NCBI RefSeq assembly: GCF_000173075.1
Contig: NZ_ABVL01000009.1
Span: 94,978 to 158,977 of the forward strand
Direction of reading: 5' to 3'
Origin: Chthoniobacter flavus Ellin428
Lineage (GTDB): Bacteria; Verrucomicrobiota; Verrucomicrobiia; Chthoniobacterales; Chthoniobacteraceae
Length of the DNA stretch: 64,000 nt
Shown here: in pieces, positions 1 through 7,333 of the stretch
Layout: each line of letters begins with the position of its first letter
Position numbering within the stretch: the stretch's first letter is position 1
The notes under the pieces: generated by a model
Databases searched by the model: none
Seen by the model: only the letters and a program-made list of their open reading frames with translations
What the model was told of the DNA's origin: nothing
Program-made: the position numbers and the translations under genes

Positions 1-305
1 GCTTCGGCTGACTACTCCGCGGCTCTCACCGCAGAGTTCTCCCCGGGTAAGAACCTGAACTCTCCCTCCGCGCCGCCTGGCTCTACCTGACGTGTCTGGA
101 TGGACTTCGGACTTCGCGGTTGCTCGCACGCTCGTCGCCCACGCCCGGCCTCGCTGCCAGTTCGTTTTCCTGCGGTCGGAGTTTTGCCTGCGACTTCTTT
201 CAGCCACGACCTCGCGGTCGCTGCCTTGTCGTTCGGCTACGATTACTTCCATCAGTTTCGATCAGTTCGTTTCATCTGATTAGTTCAGGCCCATGCCGGG
301 CACAC
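1..305 (-). mobile_element. 5' part of a group II intron (ribozyme), running off the left edge
   Basis: Read on the minus strand from position 305, the sequence begins GTGTGCCCGGCATGGGC, which fits the GUGYG 5' boundary of bacterial group II introns; the Lactococcus LtrB intron also starts GTGCGCCC. About 70 nt further in comes AACGACAAGG, then a strong stem, CTGAAAGAAG and GCAAAAC, an order I remember from domain I of bacterial introns. The left end (minus strand) reads AGTAGTCAGCCGAAGC, similar to the stretch just before intron-encoded reverse transcriptases. The maturase ORF would lie left of the window. No protein can be read here; short open frames in this stretch are fortuitous. The family is recognised by eye, not by a covariance model. 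Confidence 0.65.
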
Positions 306-310
306 GAGCG

Positions 311-397
311 GCGACTTTCCAGTCGCTGACCGAAACAAATGCGCGGAGCGCCACCTTTGGGGCGTCGCTCCGCGACGCAGGGCGACTGGAAAGTCGC
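311..397. repeat. Palindromic intergenic repeat (three nested hairpins)
   Basis: GCGACTTTCCAGTCGC at 311-326 and its reverse complement GCGACTGGAAAGTCGC at 382-397 are each self-complementary hairpins (6 bp stem, 4 nt loop) and also pair with each other. Between them CGCGGAGCG (342-350) pairs with CGCTCCGCG (366-374). The element lies between the stop of the RluA-type gene (453) and the group II intron boundary (305), so it may also serve as the transcription end of that gene. The left hairpin is immediately upstream, in intron orientation, of the insertion point. Confidence 0.75.
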
Positions 398-452
398 CCC
401 TCCCAGTGAGCCGCAGCCGAATTCTACCTGCCCTCGAAAATCGCCTCGGATA

Positions 453-1322
453 TCAGACAAGCCGGGCCAGATCCGTGGGCAGTTCGGATTCGAAACGGTG
501 CTCCTCACCGCTGATCGGATGGAGAAGAAGGAGCGACCAGGAATGCAGGCCAAGGCGTTTGGCGGGGTTGGTCTTGGCCCCGTATTTTTTGTCGCCGACA
601 ATCGGGCAACCGGCATCCGCGAGGTGGACGCGAATTTGATGGCGACGCCCCGTCTCCAAGGTGAGTTCGACCAGCGTGCGGCCCTTGCCCCGCTTGAGCA
701 CCCGGTAATGGGTGACGGCGTGCCGGGTGGTGGGAGTACGGGGGACGCTGATGACTCGAAAGGGATCGGTCTCGTCGAGGTAGGAGCGGAAGGTTCCTTT
801 GTCGTTGGGCAGGCTGCCTTCAATCACGGCTTGATAGCGCTTTTCCGCTTTGTCCCAGCCCGTTTGCAGAAGGCCCTTGGCTTGGGGCGTCTTGGCAAAA
901 ACCATGATGCCGCTGGTCTCGCGGTCGAGCCGATGGACGATCCAGACGCGCTCCCGCGAGTGAACATCATTGCCCCGCAAGTATTCGGTGAGCTGAAAGT
1001 AGACGGTTTTTTCCTGCTCCGCCTCGCTGGCGATGGTCAGGAGGTCCGGTGGTTTGTCGATGACCAGCAGCGCCGCGTCTTCAAAACAGATGCGGATGTC
1101 GTCACCGACGACGGTGCCGGGCACGGCAAAGCGATCGGAGCGGATGGCGACGATGTCCCCAGGTTTCAAGGGGTGGTTGAATTGGGTCACGACGCGGCCG
1201 TTAACCACCACGGCCTGATGTTTCAGCCAGGTGCGGACTTGTTTCTTTTTGGCCGTCGGCCAATTCGCGAAGAGGTAAGAGAGAAGCTCCGCCGGTTGAT
1301 CGACGGTGCGAGGTTTGTGCAT
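453..1322 (-). CDS. RluA-family 23S rRNA / tRNA pseudouridine synthase
   Basis: Isomerises specific uridines in structured RNA to pseudouridine, in the cytoplasm. The 289-residue protein has an N-terminal S4 RNA-binding domain (about residues 10-65, with WLKHQAVVVNGR), then a pseudouridine synthase core. The signature HRLDRETSG is at 130-138, its Asp133 being the expected nucleophile. ETGRRHQIRVHLA and the C-terminal LHSWSL segment are further family motifs. Length and domain order match RluA/RluD-type enzymes, but the exact target (RluC, RluD or RluA) cannot be told from sequence alone. It stands alone; a palindromic repeat and a group II intron follow its stop codon. Confidence 0.93.
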   Translation of the reverse strand: MHKPRTVDQPAELLSYLFANWPTAKKKQVRTWLKHQAVVVNGRVVTQFNHPLKPGDIVAIRSDRFAVPGTVVGDDIRICFEDAALLVIDKPPDLLTIASEAEQEKTVYFQLTEYLRGNDVHSRERVWIVHRLDRETSGIMVFAKTPQAKGLLQTGWDKAEKRYQAVIEGSLPNDKGTFRSYLDETDPFRVISVPRTPTTRHAVTHYRVLKRGKGRTLVELTLETGRRHQIRVHLADAGCPIVGDKKYGAKTNPAKRLGLHSWSLLLLHPISGEEHRFESELPTDLARLV

Positions 1323-1426
1323 CGGAAAGACTCTTCACGCAAAGCGGGCGCTTTGCGAGGGCGAAGAACGAGGGTAGCGATATAGCAGCAGCCTATCCGA
1401 GGTTCTGTCTCGTTCCCCCCACCCCA

Positions 1427-1490
1427 TCTCGTTCCCGAAGTTAGCGAAGCGCTTTGGGAACGCCAACGCCCGCCTTGAAACTCCGTTTCC
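1427..1490. repeat. REP-like element, left flank of the RAYT gene
   Basis: This 64-nt element is the reverse complement of the one at 2047-2110, with a few mismatches, so the two flank the transposase gene as inverted repeats. Each contains two hairpins. One is an outer stem GTTCCCAAAG/CTTTGGGAAC (one mismatch here) enclosing AGCGCTTCGCT. The other is a short GGAAAC-GGA-GTTTCC hairpin (here GAAACTCCGTTTC). The element ends 19 nt before the transposase start codon. Confidence 0.9.
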
Positions 1491-1509
1491 CTCTCACCAC
1501 TCTGCCGCC

Positions 1510-2043
1510 ATGCGCAGCCGCTATTATGTCCACGAACCGGAGCGTGCCCATTTCGTCACCTCCACCATCGTGGACTGGCTCCCCGTCTTCCATACCGCGG
1601 CCTGCTGCGACATCCTCGCGGGCTCCCTGGATTTCTGCCGTCGCGAGAAAGGCCTCCGACTCTACGCGTGGGTGATCTTGGAGAATCACTTCCACGCCGT
1701 CGTGCATTGCGACAATCTACCGCGCGTGATGGCCGACCTGAAGAAATTCACCGCCGGAAAGCTCCTCGCACAACTCGAAGTGGAGCGCCGCACATGGTTA
1801 CTCGACCTGCTCGCCGCAGGCAAAGCCGACCACAAAACGCGCAGCACCTGGCAACTCTGGCAGGAAGGATATCACCCGCAGGCCATCTATTCCGACCAGA
1901 CAAGGCTGCAGAAGATTGAGTATATCCACGCCAATCCCGTCCGCCGCGGCTGGGTCGCTTCGCCCGAGCACTGGCGCTACAGTTCAGCCCACGAATGGTT
2001 ACCTGGCGGTCAGCCAGTGCTGCGCTGCGATTTGTGGCGGTGA
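1510..2043 (+). CDS. REP-associated tyrosine transposase (RAYT, Y1/HUH family)
   Basis: Single-strand DNA transposase of the IS200/IS605-related Y1 superfamily, the kind that mobilises or maintains REP palindromes. The 177-residue protein has the HUH metal-binding motif as H60-F-H62 in ENHFHAVVH. The likely catalytic Tyr is in IEYIHANPVRRG (about residue 138), followed by WRYSSA, a characteristic C-terminal RAYT motif. Length fits the family. It is a single-gene unit between two 64-nt inverted palindromic elements (1427-1490 and 2047-2110), exactly the arrangement expected of a RAYT with its cognate REPs. Key residues are present, so it may be active. Related pieces at 4787-4827 show that the repeat has spread locally. 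Confidence 0.93.
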   Translation: MRSRYYVHEPERAHFVTSTIVDWLPVFHTAACCDILAGSLDFCRREKGLRLYAWVILENHFHAVVHCDNLPRVMADLKKFTAGKLLAQLEVERRTWLLDLLAAGKADHKTRSTWQLWQEGYHPQAIYSDQTRLQKIEYIHANPVRRGWVASPEHWRYSSAHEWLPGGQPVLRCDLWR

Positions 2044-2046
2044 GCT

Positions 2047-2110
2047 GGAAACGGAGTTTCCGGACCGGAGGGCGCGTTCCCAAAGCGCTTCGCTAACTTT
2101 GGGAACGAGA
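2047..2110. repeat. REP-like element, right flank of the RAYT gene
   Basis: Inverted partner of 1427-1490, starting 4 nt after the transposase stop codon. GGAAAC-GGA-GTTTCC forms the first hairpin (2047-2061). GTTCCCAAAG (2076-2085) pairs perfectly with CTTTGGGAAC (2097-2106) to form the second, whose loop contains AGCG-CTT-CGCT. Confidence 0.9.
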
Positions 2111-2133
2111 GGCAAAGCGGGGCTCGGGCGTCC

Positions 2134-2880
2134 CTACTTCACCGGCTCGGCGTTCCAGATCTTGAGATCGTCGAAGAAGCCGTCCTTGCCCATGCAGCCG
2201 AACTCGACCTTCGATTTCGTCGGGTGCGCGATGCCGGGGGATTGCAGGAAGGCCACGGGCTTGCCGTCGATCGTGACGCGCATGGTGTCGTTCACCGTCT
2301 CCAGCATGAACGTGTGCCAGGTCGCGGGATCGAGGGTAATGGGGAACGCGGCGTTTTTCCGGCCGGCCGGGGCGGGCGGTTCGCCGGTGGCGCCTTCGGG
2401 CCGGGCGACCGCGAGACCTTTCTGGTCCACGAGGGTGATCTTGTCTGCCGCGATGCGCGCCATGCAAATGTGCCCGTAGTGCGAGCCGTTGAACTTCCGG
2501 TCGTCATACTCCGCGGTGACCGACTGTGCGCCGCCGAGCTTGAAGCGGAACTCGATCACGCTGTCCTTAGTCGGGATGTCATTGCCGATCACGGCCTGAT
2601 GTCCCTTCACCGCCGGCTTCGCCGGGGCGCCCGCGGTTGCTTCCACGGCCGGTGCATCGAAGCGCATCTGCGTGCCCTTCAGCGTGCCGTTCTCGATGGA
2701 AAAGGTCGGCACTACGATCGCCCAGGGTTTTCCCAATTCGGTCCGGTTGAAGTCATCGGAGAAGAGAAGTTCTTTCTTCTTCGCGATGGGCTCCGTTGGA
2801 ATCGAAGGAAGCTTCGGCGCATCGGCGGCAAAAGCGGACGCGGCGACGAGAAGGATCGGGGAGAAAAGGCGGAGGTTCAT
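2134..2880 (-). CDS. Secreted concanavalin/jelly-roll-like protein (DUF1080-like)
   Basis: Probably an exported protein of unknown activity. I chose the start at 2880 because it gives a classical signal peptide (MNLRLFSPILLVAASAFAA); longer reading frames upstream have no such feature. The 248-residue product then reads FSDDFNRTELGKPW, FSIENGTLKGTQM and later WHTFMLETVNDTMRVTIDGK with a FDDLKIW end. That is the pattern of the beta-sandwich 3-keto-disaccharide hydrolase/DUF1080-type and LamG-like folds common in Planctomycetes and Verrucomicrobia. Catalytic residues cannot be assigned. It is divergent from the redoxin-cytochrome gene at 2988, with about 107 nt between the starts. Confidence 0.7.
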   Translation of the reverse strand: MNLRLFSPILLVAASAFAADAPKLPSIPTEPIAKKKELLFSDDFNRTELGKPWAIVVPTFSIENGTLKGTQMRFDAPAVEATAGAPAKPAVKGHQAVIGNDIPTKDSVIEFRFKLGGAQSVTAEYDDRKFNGSHYGHICMARIAADKITLVDQKGLAVARPEGATGEPPAPAGRKNAAFPITLDPATWHTFMLETVNDTMRVTIDGKPVAFLQSPGIAHPTKSKVEFGCMGKDGFFDDLKIWNAEPVK

Positions 2881-2987
2881 GCAGATGGGAAACCGGATGC
2901 GGCTCGCGCTGTCAACCCGTAAAGGCAGGCCACGTCCATCGGCGAAGTTGAAAAAACGGCAGGTGAAGGGCATGCTCGGCACCGGCC

Positions 2988-4754
2988 ATGAAATTCACCT
3001 CGTCGCTCCTCCGCGCTGGCATCCCCCTTGGAATCTGCCTGCTGATGGCGCGGAGCGAAATGCTCTGCGCGGCCGAGGTGCCGAATTTCGCGCTGCTCGA
3101 CGACCACGGGAAGAGCCATGAATTGCACCGGGCGGAGGGCCGCGCGGTGGTGCTCTTTTTTACGGGCATCGGGTGTCCGGTCGCGCGGAAGAACGCGGGG
3201 AAGTTGCTCGAACTGAAGCGCCAGTTCCAGGACGACGTCACCGTCTGGCTGGTCGATTCCGAACTCGACGTCGAGCCAGCCGCCGTGACCAAGGAAGCCG
3301 CCGAGCTCGGTGTCGAGAGCCTGCCCGTTTTGCTCGATCCCAAGCAAGCACTGGCCCGCAGCTTTGCCGTGGAGCGCACCGCGGAAACCATCGTCCTCGA
3401 CACGAAGACCTGGTCGATCGTCTATCGCGGAGCGCTGGACGATCAGTTGACAGAAGGCGCGGAAAAGCCGGCCCCGAGCGTGTGCTATGCGCAACAGGCC
3501 CTCACCGCGCTCCTCAAAGGCGAAGCGATTCCTACCGCGCAAACCCCGGCGAAAGGCTGCCTGCTAACTTTCGCGGAAAGCAATCACGCGGAGGAGCCGG
3601 TGGATTATGCCCGCGACGTCGCGCCGATCCTGGAGCAACATTGCGTCGCGTGTCATCGGACCGGCGACATCGGGCCGTTCGCCTTCTCCAGCTACCAGGC
3701 GGCGAAACGCAAGGCCCGCATGATCGAGGAAGTCATCCTCACACAACGGATGCCGCCCTGGCATGCCGACCCGCATTTCGGCCAGTTTTCCAATGCGGCG
3801 CAATTGAGCGCCGCCGAAACGCTAACGCTCCTCCGCTGGATCCACCAGGGCGCACCGCAGGGATCAGACGCCGATCCCCTCGCCCAGCCTGCGCCGGAAG
3901 CGGCCGAATGGCCGTTGGGAAAGCCCGACTACATCGTGAAGCTGCCGCACCCGGAGCAAATCCCGGCCACGGGCGTGCTCGACTATCGGCACATCAAAGT
4001 CCCGTCCCCTGTGCCGGGGGACGCGTGGCTGGCCGCGGCCGTGGTGAAACCGGGCAACCGCCAGGTCCTGCATCACGCCATCCTCTACGCGCGGTTTGAA
4101 GGCTCCGGCAACGATTGGGGCGCACCGGGCGTGAAGATCGCCGGCTGGGCGCCGGGCCGCATGCCCGGACGGCTGCCGGAAGGCACCGGCATTTTCCTCG
4201 GTCACAACGCCGAACTGGAGTTCGAGCTGCACTACACCACCAACGGCACTCCGCAGACCGACGACACCGAGATCGGCCTCTATCTGCTGCATGAGAAACC
4301 CAAGCTGGTCTACAAGACCGGCATGGCCATCAAGCTGGATTTCACCATCCCGCCCCATGCCCCCGAAGCGTCCAGTTCCGCCACCTTCCGTTTCGCCAAG
4401 GACTCGCTCGTTTACGTCCTCACGCCGCACATGCATCGGCGAGGTTCGTGCATGAAATTCGACGCCGTTTTTCCGGACGGCCGCACCGAGACGCTCCTCT
4501 CCGTGCCCCGTTTCGATTTCAACTGGCAGACGAGTTACCGCCTCGCCCAACCCCTCCGCGTCCCCGCGGGAACGAAAATCGTCTGCAGCGGCGCCTTCGA
4601 TAACTCGGACAAAAACCCCTCCAACCCGGATGCCACGAAGACGGTGCATTGGGGGCAGCAATCCTGGGATGAGATGTTCATCGGCTACGTCGGCTATGCG
4701 GAGTTGCCGCCGGAGAAAGAGGAGACGCCTGCCGCTCTCCAAAAAGCGCTATAA
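2988..4754 (+). CDS. Redoxin / c-type cytochrome / copper monooxygenase-like fusion protein
   Basis: The 588-residue exported protein (signal peptide about residues 1-29) joins three modules. Residues 30-190 resemble an AhpC/TSA-type redoxin, but its active-site region GCPVARK (62-68) has one Cys. Residues 205-290 carry a single c-type heme site, CVACH at 219-223, with RMPPWHA (254-260) as the probable distal-Met region. Residues 320-585 resemble the two copper domains of ascorbate-dependent type II monooxygenases (PHM/DBH): LHHAILY (361-367), ELHYTT (413-418) and PHMHRRG (480-486) supply candidate copper-binding His residues. Such fusions are known in Acidobacteria and Verrucomicrobia, without an established substrate to my knowledge. 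An oxidative periplasmic role is inferred. Confidence 0.82.
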   Translation: MKFTSSLLRAGIPLGICLLMARSEMLCAAEVPNFALLDDHGKSHELHRAEGRAVVLFFTGIGCPVARKNAGKLLELKRQFQDDVTVWLVDSELDVEPAAVTKEAAELGVESLPVLLDPKQALARSFAVERTAETIVLDTKTWSIVYRGALDDQLTEGAEKPAPSVCYAQQALTALLKGEAIPTAQTPAKGCLLTFAESNHAEEPVDYARDVAPILEQHCVACHRTGDIGPFAFSSYQAAKRKARMIEEVILTQRMPPWHADPHFGQFSNAAQLSAAETLTLLRWIHQGAPQGSDADPLAQPAPEAAEWPLGKPDYIVKLPHPEQIPATGVLDYRHIKVPSPVPGDAWLAAAVVKPGNRQVLHHAILYARFEGSGNDWGAPGVKIAGWAPGRMPGRLPEGTGIFLGHNAELEFELHYTTNGTPQTDDTEIGLYLLHEKPKLVYKTGMAIKLDFTIPPHAPEASSSATFRFAKDSLVYVLTPHMHRRGSCMKFDAVFPDGRTETLLSVPRFDFNWQTSYRLAQPLRVPAGTKIVCSGAFDNSDKNPSNPDATKTVHWGQQSWDEMFIGYVGYAELPPEKEETPAALQKAL

Positions 4755-4786
4755 CCTGCGTCTCCCCCGTGCTCTATGGCGGTAAA

Positions 4787-4827
4787 TTGGAAACGGAGTT
4801 TCCAACTGGCAGTGGGCGTTCCCAAAG
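4787..4827. repeat. Partial third copy of the RAYT-type REP element
   Basis: TTGGAAAC-GGA-GTTTCCAA (4787-4805) is a perfect 8-bp stem with a GGA loop, the same core hairpin as in the elements flanking the transposase. It is followed at the same kind of spacing by GGGCGTTCCCAAAG (4814-4827), after which similarity stops, so the second hairpin is truncated. It lies between the stop of the fusion protein gene (4754) and the end of the AAA ATPase gene (4967). The rest of that gap shows nothing I recognise. Confidence 0.8.
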
Positions 4828-4966
4828 ACAGGCGAAATTTTCCGCGCTTTGTCGATGGCCAAATCGAATCAGCGCCCAAAACTGAGCAGGATTGCCGTAC
4901 CACACCCTCGCTCGAAGGGGCGTCCGTCGCGATTTGTTGCATGCGCCTCATTCTCTCGGCAACGAA

Positions 4967-6805
4967 TTACGACTGAAGTTTGTCCATGATGTCCGCAAGT
5001 TCCTTGGGTATCAGGCGAATCCTACGAAAACTTCGCTCTAACTTAGGTGGAGTCAGCACAGTTGGTCCGCCAAAAGCCGCCTGATAAAGTGGGAGCAAAT
5101 CATGACCTCGGCGATCGATCATCCACAGAGGGTATTGAAGGACTTTCGTGTTCGTAAAAACCACAGCAGTCGTCATCACTTCGAAAGAGGTCAAATTGAC
5201 CAATCTAGATTCAACCGTCCCGCGGATCGTATTAACAATTGATTGCAATTGCATGACAGACATCGAACGCAGGAGATATTCATCCCCGACCGAAATTGCC
5301 ACATTCGGGATGACGGGTGCCCGACCAGCGTCTAGGAGAGCTCCAAAGACAACCAACGGGTCGAGAAGATAGTTTTCTATGCTGTAGCGCCCCACCGGAT
5401 AGACTCGCGCTGTTCCACTATTGGAAATATCCCGATCGATGATTCCGCGAACAAGTTCATTCAGTGGCGCTTGATCAAATTTTTCGACCCACGGAATTAC
5501 AACTGTTTTTCCGCCGCCAATCTTTGCTTTACCCGCCCCATTTGAAGCAGGCAGAAATACAATACTCGGCGCCGGTTTAATCGCACGTGGATCACGGCTT
5601 GGGCCGTAATCGAGCAGTAGGTCTCTTACTGCGCTATAGAATTTTACGTCATCTTCATCTTCGACCAATACATATCGGGTATTTGGAGAAACTGTGATCA
5701 ATCCCGCAGTCAGTAGTCCGATCGTTGCAGCCTGCGAACGAGACCGCACCACTCGCGGTTGCTGCTTCGACATTTCGAACAATGCGTCTGCCGGCGCAAG
5801 CGCGACAGTTGATGGGGAATGCGTCGTTAAAATCGTCCGGACGTCATGTCGTTCAACAAGAACATTTTTAATGACATTAAGCAGGTGCCGCGTCATCGAC
5901 GGGTGCAGATGCGCGTCCGGCTCGTCCAATAAAAACAATCGGGGAAACTGGCCGTGGTGTTGCGAGTTATACAACCACAAAACTAACGCGAGAAGTGTCT
6001 TTTCACCGGAAGACAAGTCCGTCGGCTGTATTCGATGACCGGTAGATGGATCTTCGAGCAATATCTCGTAAGTATCAAGCAACCCTGTTTCGAGCGGCGA
6101 CACTACTCGATATGTAAATTCTGCAGCTTGAAACATTTGGTTTAGTACATCCCAAGGAGCTGGTCCAAGTTTTTGAGCGGTCTCTTCTCGAGACTGCCCT
6201 TTTTCCAGGGCTTCTGCAGTGCGGACTCTATATGCGAGGAATACATGGGTAAGACCGGCCGTGAGGCTGACTTCATTAAGCATGAACGCAAAATCGTCCG
6301 GAAGCCGTTTGGCGAACGCCTCCGCACCGAGTTGCTCAAGATTCTGAACACCGAGAAGTCGTTCCAACTTTCCACGCATGGCCCGCCTAACCATGTCATG
6401 CTCAATTTGGTGCCGTTGAAGTTGAGAATAGAGATTTCTTTTCGCGTCTTGCAATTGAGCAAGCCCCAAGACAGGGGCCCCGCCAATTTCCCATTGACTC
6501 GGTATAAATGCGACCGAGTCGGGGCTAAATGTATCTCCCGTGATATTAACGAGTACCTTACCAAGATCCCCCAACTGCGGGTGACGTGTTTGAGTTAGTC
6601 TATACGCGAGTAACTCCAATAACTGTGTCTTACCAGAGCCATTGAGCCCCGTTAAAACAGCAAACGGCGGGACATCTTCCCACAGCAAGTTATCAATCGA
6701 TTTAAAAGGCTGTGAATTCTGTCCGCCGATTGCAATTCTGATCGGACCGAGTGGCGGTGACGCCGAAGCACCGCCTGCAGGTATGGTTGACGGCATAGTA
6801 TTCAC
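4967..6805 (-). CDS. AAA ATPase with C-terminal TOPRIM/DUF4435-like domain (OLD-type, putative defence)
   Basis: The 612-residue protein has an SMC/RecF-like ATPase: Walker A GLNGSGKT (53-60), signature LSSGEK (264-269), Walker B LFLLDEPDAHLHP (290-302) and H-loop TTHS (327-330). A second domain follows with VLVEDEDD (379-386), IIDRDI (455-460) and RYSIENYLL (472-480). This is the acidic-residue pattern of the DUF4435/TOPRIM-like part of overcoming-lysogenization-defect (OLD) proteins, which are usually DNA nucleases in phage defence. The start is GTG at 6805, overlapping the TGA of a thiC remnant. Its codons are visibly AT-richer than those of the neighbours, and it sits among repeats, which suggests transfer. 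No partner gene such as a UvrD-like helicase is adjacent, so the function is inferred. Confidence 0.8.
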   Translation of the reverse strand: MNTMPSTIPAGGASASPPLGPIRIAIGGQNSQPFKSIDNLLWEDVPPFAVLTGLNGSGKTQLLELLAYRLTQTRHPQLGDLGKVLVNITGDTFSPDSVAFIPSQWEIGGAPVLGLAQLQDAKRNLYSQLQRHQIEHDMVRRAMRGKLERLLGVQNLEQLGAEAFAKRLPDDFAFMLNEVSLTAGLTHVFLAYRVRTAEALEKGQSREETAQKLGPAPWDVLNQMFQAAEFTYRVVSPLETGLLDTYEILLEDPSTGHRIQPTDLSSGEKTLLALVLWLYNSQHHGQFPRLFLLDEPDAHLHPSMTRHLLNVIKNVLVERHDVRTILTTHSPSTVALAPADALFEMSKQQPRVVRSRSQAATIGLLTAGLITVSPNTRYVLVEDEDDVKFYSAVRDLLLDYGPSRDPRAIKPAPSIVFLPASNGAGKAKIGGGKTVVIPWVEKFDQAPLNELVRGIIDRDISNSGTARVYPVGRYSIENYLLDPLVVFGALLDAGRAPVIPNVAISVGDEYLLRSMSVMQLQSIVNTIRGTVESRLVNLTSFEVMTTAVVFTNTKVLQYPLWMIDRRGHDLLPLYQAAFGGPTVLTPPKLERSFRRIRLIPKELADIMDKLQS

Positions 6806-6895
6806 GCCTTCGCGGAAATTCCTACCCCGTTCTCCACAAACTCCTTCGACTTCTCCTCGATCCTCTGTGTGAGGGAGGCGTCTTCGGTGATGTTA
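6802..6895 (-). pseudogene. Fragment of the thiC 3' end
   Basis: Twenty-nine nucleotides at 6830-6858 are identical to 9824-9852 at the 3' end of the intact thiC. Translated on the minus strand the stretch reads NITED, then [12 protein letters not shown] and an end ISAKA plus TGA. The intact ThiC has [17 protein letters not shown] and VYAKA plus TGA. About 14 residues between ITED and EEKSKEFVE are missing. The fragment therefore comes from a ThiC C-terminus. Its TGA (6804-6802) overlaps the GTG start (6805-6803) of the AAA ATPase gene, so the remnant may now supply the upstream context of that gene. Confidence 0.85.
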
Positions 6896-7333
6896 ACGAA
6901 GCTGCGCCCCGCGGCATCGCCCTTCGGGCAACGCTACGCATTGTTTGTCTCGGCGCGCCCACTCGCGCGCCTCGGCTCATCGAGCAGAAGTCCGGGCTGC
7001 ACGTGCTTGGTTCGAAACGGGCACTCATTCCTCTGCGCAGTGTGCCGCCGGTGGCGGCGAGACTCAAGCTCAGTTTTACGTGGTTTCCAGCAGGATCACG
7101 GGCTTTGCCCCCCCGGCCGGGGTGGCGCTCGCAAGCTCCTTGGCGCCAAGAATGAGATATTGCGAAGCGCGCGGGCCGGCGCGGTTACGTCCGGCTAACG
7201 TCCTTGTGTCCCTCCGGGACAGCCTGCCGCTTTGCCTCAAGACCCCGTGTGCGCTCTAAAGCGGTTGGGCGAATCCCGGTAGGTGGCGCAAATCGTTTGG
7301 ATACATCACCCCGCCCGCGCTAGCTTCGTAAGC
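6896..7333. other. Intergenic stretch with no convincing gene
   Basis: About 440 nt of GC-rich sequence between the thiC remnant and the UPF0158 gene. All reading frames in it lack recognisable motifs and have poor coding character. The only structures I see are a hairpin TGTCCC-TCC-GGGACA at 7207-7221, resembling the other short-stem, 3-nt-loop palindromes in this window, and a GC-rich run near 7110-7125. I looked for a tRNA because of GGTTCGAAAC near 7010, but found no acceptor or anticodon arm that fits. Confidence 0.6.

Noticed and set aside
92-329. Two short plus-strand open frames
   Set aside because: They lie antisense to the group II intron RNA and have no protein-like features.
6940-7040. 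Possible tRNA or integrase remnant
   Set aside because: GGTTCGAAAC looks like a T-loop, but no acceptor stem, anticodon arm or CCA end fits; no integrase motif in any frame.
7283-7333. GTG start for the UPF0158 protein
   Set aside because: The 17 added residues are unlike the family, and the ATG at 7334 gives the expected length.
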